Shown here: one piece after another, positions 1 to 5,154 of the stretch
Position numbering within the stretch: position 1 is the first letter of the stretch
Layout of the letters: each line of letters opens with the position of its first letter
DNA from: Candidatus Thorarchaeota archaeon MP11T_1
GTDB taxonomy: Archaea > Asgardarchaeota > Thorarchaeia > Thorarchaeales > Thorarchaeaceae
DNA: 6,316 bases
Direction: 5' to 3'
Assembly: GCA_002825515.1 (NCBI GenBank)
Contig: PJET01000095.1
Coordinates: forward strand, 1-6,316
Notes under the pieces: generated by a model
What the model was told of the DNA's origin: nothing
The model's input: the letters and a program-made list of their open reading frames with translations, nothing else
Database searches by the model: none
Made by a program: the position numbers and the translations under genes

Positions 1-1054
1 CCATTACTTTTCCTATTGGTCCCATCTTTTTGAGCTGCTTCATCTGAGCCATCATATCTTTCAATGAGAACTGTCCCTTCATGATACGTTTGACAGCGTC
101 CTCTTCTACCTCAATTTGAGCTTCTCTCACCTTGTCAATCAGTCCTCGAATATCGGACATTCCAAGAAGCCGCCCAGCAAACTTGGTTGGGTTGAAGGTT
201 TCTATGGCATCCATCCCTTCTCCAACTCCGATGAACTTGATAGGTGCCTGAGTTGCTGCAACGGCTGAGAGAGCACCACCACCTTTTGCACTACCATCAA
301 GCTTGGTGATGATGATTGACCCAATATCAGTAGCTTTCTTGAAAGCAGCTGCTTGAACTCCTGCTTGCTGTCCAAGAGTACCATCAATGACTAAGACTAT
401 CTCTTTTGGTTTTACTCCCTTTGAGATATCACGCATTTCTTTGATGAGGCCTGTTTCTTCACGATGCCTACCAGAAGTGTCCAAGAGAATCAGTTCGATA
501 CCCCTCTTCTGCATCTCTTTGACGCCTTTCTTTGCTAGCTTGATAGCATCCTTTTCCTCTTCATCTCCCCAAAATGGAACATTGGATTTCTCTGCCAATT
601 GTTTTAGTTGATTATAGGCTCCAGGTCTAAAGTTATCTGCACAAATCACTCCTGTTTTGATCCCTCTTTTTTGATAGTATCGCGCCAGTTTTCCAATAGT
701 GGTTGTCTTTCCAGAACCTTGAATACCCACCATCATGACCAGATTTGGCTTTCCAGGATTGATAGTCAAAGGAACCGTCTTCTCACCTAGGAAGAATGCT
801 AGAGTATCCCAGACCACACGGATGACATGCTCACGCCGCGAAACGCCTCTAGGAAGAGTTTCATCTAAGGCCTGTTCCTGCACTCTTTTTGTAATTTCCA
901 TAACCAGATTAACATCAACGTCAGCAACTAGTAGTGCTCGCTGGATATCTTTCACCATCTCCTTCACTAGTTCTTCGTCGACTACGCTAGCTCCGAAGAG
1001 TTTCTTTAGAGCCGAGTTGAGTGATTTTCCAAGACCTTCTAAGACCAAGACCAT
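1..1054 (-). CDS. srp54: Signal recognition particle GTPase SRP54 (5' part; C-terminus beyond left edge)
   Basis: This is the protein of the signal recognition particle that binds signal sequences on nascent chains, pairs with SRP RNA, and forms a GTPase complex with the receptor FtsY at the membrane. I translated 351 codons without a stop; the archaeal family is about 440-450 residues, so most of the M domain lies off the window. The N domain (about 1-90) contains ALLVADV (40-46). The G domain shows the P-loop GIQGSGKTT (110-118), DNFRPGA (140-146), DTSGRH (192-197) and TKLDGSAKGGG (250-260). The linker has LLGMSDIRGLIDKV (296-309), and the M domain begins with GQFSLKDM (327-334). The ATG at 1054 is the only plausible start: it gives the family N-terminus MVLVLEGLGKSL, and a TAA stop lies in frame just upstream with no start codon between. 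It is divergent from pyrI. DTSGRH rather than DTAGR is the notable residue choice. Identification is very secure. Confidence 0.97.
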   Translation of the reverse strand, partial: MVLVLEGLGKSLNSALKKLFGASVVDEELVKEMVKDIQRALLVADVDVNLVMEITKRVQEQALDETLPRGVSRREHVIRVVWDTLAFFLGEKTVPLTINPGKPNLVMMVGIQGSGKTTTIGKLARYYQKRGIKTGVICADNFRPGAYNQLKQLAEKSNVPFWGDEEEKDAIKLAKKGVKEMQKRGIELILLDTSGRHREETGLIKEMRDISKGVKPKEIVLVIDGTLGQQAGVQAAAFKKATDIGSIIITKLDGSAKGGGALSAVAATQAPIKFIGVGEGMDAIETFNPTKFAGRLLGMSDIRGLIDKVREAQIEVEEDAVKRIMKGQFSLKDMMAQMKQLKKMGPIGKVM

Positions 1055-1067
1055 TTCACCGTCTTCT

Positions 1068-1079
1068 AGGAGTGCTCCT
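1068..1079. repeat. Short inverted repeat in the SRP54 leader (AGGAG-TG-CTCCT)
   Basis: Two perfect 5-base arms, 1068-1072 and 1075-1079, are separated by two bases, and lie 14 bases upstream of the SRP54 start. On the minus strand the arm nearest the in-frame TAA reads AAGGAG, which resembles a Shine-Dalgarno sequence but sits about 20 bases from the ATG. That is too far for normal use, unless a structure brings it closer. Arms this short are expected by chance in a region of this size, so function is uncertain. Confidence 0.3.
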
Positions 1080-1148
1080 TACACAGTCCATATCAACCTT
1101 CGCCTTTGAATCAAGAATGATATCTAGGGGGAAGGTCTAAAACCGGAT

Positions 1149-1160
1149 GTCTTCAAAGAC
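1149..1160. repeat. Short inverted repeat upstream of pyrI (GTCTT-CA-AAGAC)
   Basis: Perfect 5-base arms at 1149-1153 and 1156-1160 flank a two-base centre. The element lies between the proposed pyrI TATA box (1136-1143) and the proposed transcription start near 1165, a position where a bound protein could block initiation. A similar GTCT/AGAC pattern lies before the glycosylase gene (3955-3969). With arms of five bases chance is a sufficient explanation, so this is recorded only as a possible operator. Confidence 0.25.
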
Positions 1161-1170
1161 GAATCGGCAA

Positions 1171-1175
1171 GTGAT
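1171..1175 (+). promoter_or_regulatory. Ribosome binding site GTGAT that decides the pyrI start
   Basis: GTGAT is complementary to part of the archaeal 16S rRNA 3' end (…ATCACC…) and ends five bases before the ATG at 1181. An in-frame TTG at 1175 overlaps this site and would add only Met-Asp. The ATG at 1181 is therefore the better start. Confidence 0.6.
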
Positions 1176-1180
1176 TGGAC

Positions 1181-1666
1181 ATGTCAGAAAAAGTTGGAGC
1201 TGAAAAAATCAGAATCGTGAAGATTCTAGATGGAACAGTGATTGATCACATCAGGGCTGGAAAGGCGCTTGAGGTTCTCAAAATACTAGGAATCACTGGT
1301 GAAGAAGGCAATGTAGTTACTCTAGCAATGAACATCAGCAGCTCAAAGATTGAGAAGAAGGATATTGTGAAAGTCGAACATCGCTTCCTTGAAGAAGAAG
1401 AAGTAGCACGAATTGCTCTTGTAGCCCCTGAAGCTACTATCAACCTGATTGAGGACTTCAAGATTATCAAGAAGACTCGCGTTAAGCTTCCTGAAACTAT
1501 CACAGACATCTTCCAATGTCCAAATCAGAGATGCGTGACAAACAAAGAACGAGAACCAATTCACAGTAAATACGAAGTTGTTTCACGGACTCCAATCCAA
1601 TTGAAATGCCTGTATTGTTGGACTTTAGTCGAGGAACAAGACATTATTGAGCAATTCACTGGTTAG
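1181..1666 (+). CDS. pyrI: Aspartate carbamoyltransferase regulatory chain PyrI
   Basis: PyrI is the non-catalytic chain of aspartate transcarbamoylase, the committed step of pyrimidine synthesis. It binds nucleotide effectors and bridges PyrB catalytic trimers in the cytoplasm. From the ATG at 1181 the product is 161 residues, close to the E. coli length of about 153. The allosteric domain shows DGTVIDHI (17-24), with the conserved Asp22-His23 pair that contacts nucleotide in E. coli. Lys64, Asn88 (in APEATINLI) and Lys98 match further known effector contacts. The C-terminal zinc domain has CPNQRC (113-118) and CLYC (143-146), giving the full four-cysteine set. The usual neighbour pyrB is absent: SRP54 lies divergently upstream and ATPase subunit F follows after 83 bases. 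pyrB might be elsewhere on the chromosome. Family assignment is secure; whether it still gives CTP/ATP control is inference from conserved residues. Confidence 0.96.
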   Translation: MSEKVGAEKIRIVKILDGTVIDHIRAGKALEVLKILGITGEEGNVVTLAMNISSSKIEKKDIVKVEHRFLEEEEVARIALVAPEATINLIEDFKIIKKTRVKLPETITDIFQCPNQRCVTNKEREPIHSKYEVVSRTPIQLKCLYCWTLVEEQDIIEQFTG

Positions 1667-1749
1667 ATTGAATAGCTCTCACCCATTCCAAATGCTTTTT
1701 AGTGGACAGCTTTGCAGGAGTCCAAGTCTGACTTCAGTGGTAATCTTCA
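1667..1749 (+). promoter_or_regulatory. Intergenic spacer with candidate promoter for the ATPase F-A genes
   Basis: These 83 bases separate pyrI from subunit F, which is wide for genes cotranscribed in archaea. A TATA-like GCTTTTTA (1694-1701), preceded by CCAAAT, could position transcription near 1724. The same T-run (five Ts at 1696-1700) could equally be a weak termination signal for pyrI, as archaeal terminators are often simple T-tracts. A palindrome AAGTC-T-GACTT (1724-1734) overlaps the predicted start of transcription. GGTAAT (1739-1744), five bases before the ATG, is a weak ribosome site. All of these are positional inferences. Confidence 0.35.
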
Positions 1750-2073
1750 ATGTCTAGTAATAAGATAGCAGTAATTGGCGACAGAGATACAGTTACCGGG
1801 TTTCGGTTGGTCGGAGTTAGTGAGTGCTCTGTACCAAGTTCACCAGAGGAAACCCGCGAGGCGTTATACCACTACTTTCGAGATCCAACAATGGGTCTAG
1901 TGATGATTACAGAACCTCTTGCTGCAGAGGTAGAAGATGCCATTGTCGAGCTCTCCCAATCACCAGTACCGGTTATCCTGCTGATTCCAGACAGAGATGG
2001 AACTACTGGGGCTTATGAAACAGTACTGAAAGAGCTGATACGCAGAGCCGTTGGAATTGAGATAAACATCTAG
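1750..2073 (+). CDS. atpF: A-type (V-type) ATP synthase subunit F
   Basis: Subunit F is a small soluble part of the central stalk of the archaeal A1Ao ATP synthase, where it works with subunit D inside the A3B3 ring and modulates catalysis. The product is 107 residues, the usual length of about 100-110. The N-terminal Rossmann-like half has the family signature KIAVIGDRDTVTGFRLVGV (residues 5-23). The middle carries GLVMITEPLA, followed by the proline-rich strand SPVPVILLIPDRDG before the C-terminal helix. The start is the ATG at 1750, which gives the expected N-terminus. It is 27 bases upstream of subunit A on the same strand, so F and A are surely an operon. Subunit C, which usually precedes F in archaea, is not here; pyrI takes that place. 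Confidence 0.95.
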   Translation: MSSNKIAVIGDRDTVTGFRLVGVSECSVPSSPEETREALYHYFRDPTMGLVMITEPLAAEVEDAIVELSQSPVPVILLIPDRDGTTGAYETVLKELIRRAVGIEINI

Positions 2074-2087
2074 AAACGAATTGATAC

Positions 2088-2097
2088 GGAGTTGTGA
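2088..2097 (+). promoter_or_regulatory. Ribosome binding site for the TTG start of atpA
   Basis: GGAG at 2088-2091 and GTGA at 2094-2097 together resemble a GGAGGTGA Shine-Dalgarno with two extra bases. GGAG ends nine bases before the TTG at 2101, a normal distance. The site supports use of the non-ATG start codon. Confidence 0.6.
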
Positions 2098-2100
2098 ACT

Positions 2101-3912
2101 TTGACAGAAGTAGCGGGGCGAATTGAAAGCATTGCAGGACCTGTAGTACAGTGCTCAGGCATACCTGGAGTTCGTATGTATGAAGTTGTACGAGTAGGTA
2201 ACCAACAACTGATTGGTGAAGTAATCGAGGTTGGAGAAACCGAATTCACTGCACAAGTCTATGAAGAAACCTCTGGTCTGGCTCCAGGTGAGCCAGTAGA
2301 ATCCACTGGAGACTCTCTCTCAGTGGAACTTGGTCCGGGACTACTCGGGTCAATCTATGATGGGATTCAGAGACCTTTACCAGACTTGAGAGAACTATCA
2401 GGTGATTTTATCACAAGAGGTCTAAGTGTCGATGGTCTTAACAAGGAAAAGAAATGGGAGTTCAATCCTTTAGCAAAGAAAGGCGACACTGTGAAACCCG
2501 GTGATATTATTGGTGAAGTCCCCGAAACTGGTATTATCACGTCCAAAATTCTCATTCCAATAGGTCTGGAAGGAGAGATTACCGAAATCGTCAGCAAAGG
2601 CGAGTATACAGTTATAGAACCAATCTGCAAAGTCAAAGATCAACATGGTGACATTCATGATGTTGTGATGATGCAGAGAACTCCTGTCAGAGTTGGAAGA
2701 CCGTTCAAAGATCGTGTTGGGATGGATACACCACTTGTAACAGGACAACGAGTCATTGACACATTCATGCCCCAAGCAAAAGGAGGTACTGGAGCAATAC
2801 CAGGAGGATTTGGAACTGGAAAGACAGTGACATTGCATCAATTCGCAAAATGGGCTGATGCACAAGTAGTGGTTTACGTGGGTTGTGGGGAACGAGGCAA
2901 CGAGATGACAGAGGCTCTTGAAGAATGGCCCCATTTGAAAGACCCAAAGACTGGTCGACCATTGATGGAACGGACTGTTTTGATTGCAAATACCTCCAAC
3001 ATGCCTGTTGCAGCTCGTGAGGCATCAATCTACGTTGCAGTAACAATTGCTGAATACTTTAGAGATCAGGGATATGACGTTGCTCTCATGGCCGATTCAA
3101 CCTCCCGATGGGCTGAGGCTCTACGAGAGATATCTGGCAGACTTGGACAATTACCTTCTGAGGAAGGTTATCCAGCTTACCTTGGTTCTCGTCTTGCTCA
3201 ATTCTATGAAAGAGGTGGAAGGGTCAAGACACTTGGTTCAGGCGATGACAAACTTGGATCAATCACACTCTGCGGAGCTGTTTCACCTCCAGGTGGTGAT
3301 TTCTCAGAGCCTGTGACACAAGCAACATTGAGAATTGTGAAAGTGTTCTGGGCTCTTGATAAGGATCTAGCAGCGCGACGGTTCTTCCCAGCTATCAATA
3401 CCTTGACCAGTTATTCCCTCTACTTCAATACTCTAGAGAAGTGGCAGAGAAAGAATATGGGTGATGACTGGCCAGAGCTCGTCAAGGAAGCACTAGCACT
3501 TCTACAGAAGGACCAAGAGCTAAGAGAGATTGTACAACTTGTAGGCCCAGATGCTCTTCCAGAGTCTGAACGTGCAATTCTGGAAGCTGCACGAATGATT
3601 AAGGAAGACTTCCTTACACAGAGTGCACTCCATGAGATAGACACATACTCTCCGATTGGGAAGACCTACAGGATGCTCAAACTCATCATAGACTTTTCAC
3701 ACAGGATGACTGAGGCTGTTCAGCTGGGTGTTCAGGTACGTAGAATTTTGGAACTCAGTGTGCTTGATAACATAGCAAGGATGAAAATCTCACCCTGGGA
3801 TTCATACGATGAAACAATGGATGCCATAGAGAAAAAGATGGAAGGAGAGTTTCAGAACCTTCTTCAAGAGCTATCAGAATCTGGTCTCCTGTATCAAGAA
3901 TCTCCACAGTGA
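2101..3912 (+). CDS. atpA: A-type (V-type) ATP synthase catalytic subunit A
   Basis: This is the catalytic subunit of the A1 motor, which couples ATP turnover at A/B interfaces to ion movement through the membrane sector. The product is 603 residues, normal for the family (about 580-600), with no intein despite this gene being a common intein host. The beta-barrel domain (about 1-75) has MYEVVRVG and YEETSGL. GPGLLGSIYDGIQRPL (78-93) leads into the bulge domain, followed by the nucleotide-binding core: P-loop GGFGTGKT (235-242), GCGERGNEM with catalytic Glu264, and Walker B/ADSTSRWAEALRE (331-343, Asp332). The helical C-terminal domain includes the segment around DTYSPIGKTYRML (514-526). The start is TTG at 2101: a TGA stop is in frame one codon earlier and the next Met is residue 26, inside the conserved barrel, so TTG is forced. 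The P-loop differs from the common archaeal GPFGSGKT. Subunit B does not follow directly. Confidence 0.98.
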   Translation: MTEVAGRIESIAGPVVQCSGIPGVRMYEVVRVGNQQLIGEVIEVGETEFTAQVYEETSGLAPGEPVESTGDSLSVELGPGLLGSIYDGIQRPLPDLRELSGDFITRGLSVDGLNKEKKWEFNPLAKKGDTVKPGDIIGEVPETGIITSKILIPIGLEGEITEIVSKGEYTVIEPICKVKDQHGDIHDVVMMQRTPVRVGRPFKDRVGMDTPLVTGQRVIDTFMPQAKGGTGAIPGGFGTGKTVTLHQFAKWADAQVVVYVGCGERGNEMTEALEEWPHLKDPKTGRPLMERTVLIANTSNMPVAAREASIYVAVTIAEYFRDQGYDVALMADSTSRWAEALREISGRLGQLPSEEGYPAYLGSRLAQFYERGGRVKTLGSGDDKLGSITLCGAVSPPGGDFSEPVTQATLRIVKVFWALDKDLAARRFFPAINTLTSYSLYFNTLEKWQRKNMGDDWPELVKEALALLQKDQELREIVQLVGPDALPESERAILEAARMIKEDFLTQSALHEIDTYSPIGKTYRMLKLIIDFSHRMTEAVQLGVQVRRILELSVLDNIARMKISPWDSYDETMDAIEKKMEGEFQNLLQELSESGLLYQESPQ

Positions 3913-3935
3913 ACTGAATCGCATGAATACGTGGT

Positions 3936-3942
3936 CTTTATC
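3936..3942 (+). promoter_or_regulatory. Candidate TATA box for the glycosylase gene
   Basis: CTTTATC lies in the 57-base gap after atpA, with its centre about 26 bases before 3965. Transcription from there would start within a few bases of the ATG at 3970, giving a leaderless or nearly leaderless message. This fits the lack of any Shine-Dalgarno sequence before that ATG. It implies the glycosylase may have its own transcript in addition to read-through from atpA. The call rests on spacing and composition only. Confidence 0.35.
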
Positions 3943-3954
3943 GGCAAGTATGCA

Positions 3955-3969
3955 GTCTAGCTACTAGAC
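3955..3969. repeat. Perfect inverted repeat abutting the glycosylase start (GTCTAG-CTA-CTAGAC)
   Basis: Perfect 6-base arms at 3955-3960 and 3964-3969 flank three bases, and the second arm ends at the base before the ATG at 3970. It covers the transcription start predicted from the TATA-like box at 3936-3942, so it could be an operator, or a small hairpin at the 5' end of the message. Arms of this length arise by chance about once in the intergenic sequence of this window, so position rather than perfection is what makes it worth noting. Confidence 0.35.
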
Positions 3970-4521
3970 ATGACCAAATGCAAACAGCTTGACAAGATAC
4001 ACGAAACAATCAGAAACTGTACACTCTGTCCTCTCTATGAAACTCGTACTAATGCAGTGCCCGGTGAGGGTCCATGTGATGCATCAGTAATGTTGGTAGG
4101 AGAGGCACCTGGTGCCATAGAGGATGAAACTGGACGACCTTTTGTAGGAAGGTCGGGTGAACTACTAATATCCCTGTTAGAAGAGATTGGACTCGAACGT
4201 GATGATGTATTCATTACTTCTATTCTAAAATCGCGGCCCCCAAAAAACAGAGCACCAACTCAGTTTGAAATCAATGTCTGCAGACCCTATCTAGACCAAC
4301 AGATTAAGTTGATTCAACCTCAGGTCATTGTCCTGCTGGGAGGTGTGGCAATATCATCTCTTATTGGTCATTGGAAAGTTTCAGAGGCACATGGTCGATT
4401 TTACGAGAAAGATTCCAAGACATTCTTCTTGACATACCATCCTGCAGCTGCGCTCAGGTTTCCGAAGGTTAAAGATAAGATGAGAGAAGACTTCAAAATA
4501 TTACGCCAAGAGCTTGTTTGA
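3970..4521 (+). CDS. udg: Family 4-type uracil-DNA glycosylase with one Fe-S cysteine replaced
   Basis: Family 4 uracil-DNA glycosylases remove uracil, mostly from cytosine deamination, and start base excision repair. The product is 183 residues, within the usual range of about 180-220. Motif A is GEAPGAIEDETGRPFVGRSG (44-63), close to the family form GEAPGxxEDxxGxPFVGxxG, and the late motif is TYHPAAALR (155-163, His157). The family normally holds a 4Fe-4S cluster with four cysteines: CxxC near the N-terminus, one in a K-C-R-P-P stretch, and one about 16 residues later. Here Cys17, Cys20 and Cys104 are present but the third position reads KSRPP, with Ser88. Cys4 and Cys36 are extra cysteines that might compensate, but this is speculation. 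The KRIHQ loop of UdgX is absent. It sits between ATPase subunits A and B, 57 bases after A, with no clear ribosome site. Family assignment is firm; the state of the cluster is open. Confidence 0.92.
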   Translation: MTKCKQLDKIHETIRNCTLCPLYETRTNAVPGEGPCDASVMLVGEAPGAIEDETGRPFVGRSGELLISLLEEIGLERDDVFITSILKSRPPKNRAPTQFEINVCRPYLDQQIKLIQPQVIVLLGGVAISSLIGHWKVSEAHGRFYEKDSKTFFLTYHPAAALRFPKVKDKMREDFKILRQELV

Positions 4522-4556
4522 GTGGTCATTAAATTCACCCATACCGACTCCCTCCT

Positions 4557-4560
4557 GTGA
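4557..4560 (+). promoter_or_regulatory. GTGA ribosome site that favours ATG 4566 over GTG 4557
   Basis: GTGA ends five bases before the ATG at 4566 and matches the same element seen before pyrI. The GTG within it is in frame and could be read as a start adding Met-Lys-Gln, but it has no ribosome site of its own; upstream is pyrimidine-rich. ATG 4566 is preferred. Confidence 0.5.
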
Positions 4561-4565
4561 AACAG

Positions 4566-5075
4566 ATGGCTGGTTCTTTGTCACTATTGCTGTTACAATC
4601 ACCTTTTGATCTTCAGATACCCGAAAACTGGTTTGTCATTGTGAGTGATATTCTCAACGTCTTTTTTGCGCTCGCCATCCGTGGATATTTGATTTTTGTA
4701 TTGATTGGACTGATGATTTTTGCTACAGGTCTCAGTGACGGTTTCTCCAAGGGACTCGTTGGTTTTGGTATCGTCCTCTACTTTGTTGGTCCATACATCG
4801 TAAACTTGTTTGGTCAGTTTAGTGGGGTTGAACCAGTAACCATTGAGAGTGCTACCGCTGTATGGCTACGTATCGTTGGAATGACTGATGCTGAGTTAAT
4901 CATAATATTGGTCTGGTTGGGAGATGCCATTGCTTGTATTTGTCTACTTGCTGGAACCATTCTCTATTTCACTCCCTCTGCGAATGATCTCACATCCCGA
5001 GGCAAGTCCTTGATGGTACGAGCATTGATGTTTGCGCCAGTCCTAGCACTCTTTCACATAGCTACTTTGCTGTAA
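4566..5075 (+). CDS. Unrecognised small multi-pass membrane protein between ATPase subunits A and B
   Basis: I do not recognise this family. From the ATG at 4566 it has 169 residues (172 if GTG 4557 is used). It is strongly hydrophobic, with likely membrane helices at about 22-38, 41-57, 63-83, 111-135 and 149-168, so four or five passes. The N-terminal 20 residues are not a convincing signal peptide. A polar, proline- and threonine-containing loop (about 84-108) lies between the third and fourth helices, and a Ser/Arg/Lys-bearing loop (136-148) precedes the last. An acidic residue, Asp120 in WLGDAIAC, falls inside the fourth helix, which is unusual and could have a functional role. No cysteine or metal motif stands out. 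It lies 44 bases after the glycosylase and 79 bases before subunit B, all on one strand. It is too long and lacks the pattern of a typical ATPase c/K-ring subunit. Position hints at a link to the ATPase but does not show one. Confidence 0.85.
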   Translation: MAGSLSLLLLQSPFDLQIPENWFVIVSDILNVFFALAIRGYLIFVLIGLMIFATGLSDGFSKGLVGFGIVLYFVGPYIVNLFGQFSGVEPVTIESATAVWLRIVGMTDAELIIILVWLGDAIACICLLAGTILYFTPSANDLTSRGKSLMVRALMFAPVLALFHIATLL

Positions 5076-5091
5076 ATGACCCTTCGTAACT

Positions 5092-5099
5092 CTTAAAAC
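5092..5099 (+). promoter_or_regulatory. Candidate TATA box for atpB
   Basis: CTTAAAAC in the 79-base gap before subunit B is the most TATA-like sequence there. Typical spacing would start transcription near 5122 and leave a leader of about 33 bases that still contains a ribosome site, GGCGGT (5141-5146), eight bases before the ATG. A separate promoter would let subunit B be made independently of the interrupted A-B arrangement. This is inference from position and composition. Confidence 0.35.
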
Positions 5100-5154
5100 T
5101 CAGCCACGAATACTCCAGCGACGCATTGACACAAAGACAAGGCGGTCTCTTAGG

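Larger units (their letters stand above)
1055..1180. promoter_or_regulatory. Divergent intergenic region between SRP54 and pyrI
   Basis: This 126-base region must hold the promoters of both SRP54 (leftward) and pyrI (rightward), because the two start codons face away from each other. On the plus strand, TCTAAAAC at 1136-1143 is the best TATA-like box, preceded by a purine-rich stretch (GGGGGAAGG, 1127-1135) that could act as a BRE. Archaeal spacing of about 26 bases would put transcription start near 1165, just before the pyrI ribosome site. For SRP54, several AT-rich stretches on the minus strand (around 1137-1144, 1117-1124 and 1086-1092) could serve, and I cannot choose between them. Two short inverted repeats are also present and listed separately. 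No other gene is seen here. The presence of promoters follows from gene layout; the exact boxes are inference. Confidence 0.5.

Noticed and set aside
735..1109. A 124-codon plus-strand open frame, and other plus-strand frames within 387-790
   Set aside because: They lie antisense to SRP54, whose minus-strand reading is continuous and matches the family throughout. The products have Ser/Thr-rich shadow composition and no motifs.
1175..1180. TTG at 1175 as the pyrI start
   Set aside because: It overlaps the GTGAT ribosome site for ATG 1181 and would add only two residues outside the family alignment.
1696..1700. Run of five Ts as a definite pyrI terminator
   Set aside because: It is short and equally fits a TATA-like element for atpF, so it was described within the spacer and not called a terminator.
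2803..2826. Possible intein at the subunit A P-loop
   Set aside because: The P-loop region is continuous and the protein has the normal length of about 600 residues, so no insertion is present.
2470..2934. A 154-codon minus-strand open frame inside atpA
   Set aside because: It is antisense to the conserved core of subunit A, rich in Cys, Ser and His as expected of a shadow frame, and has no recognisable domain.
4566..5075. The membrane protein as the ATPase ring subunit (c/K)
   Set aside because: At 169 residues it is about the size of a two-hairpin ring subunit, but it lacks the glycine-rich paired helices with a conserved Glu in the middle of each hairpin; only one Asp lies inside a helix.
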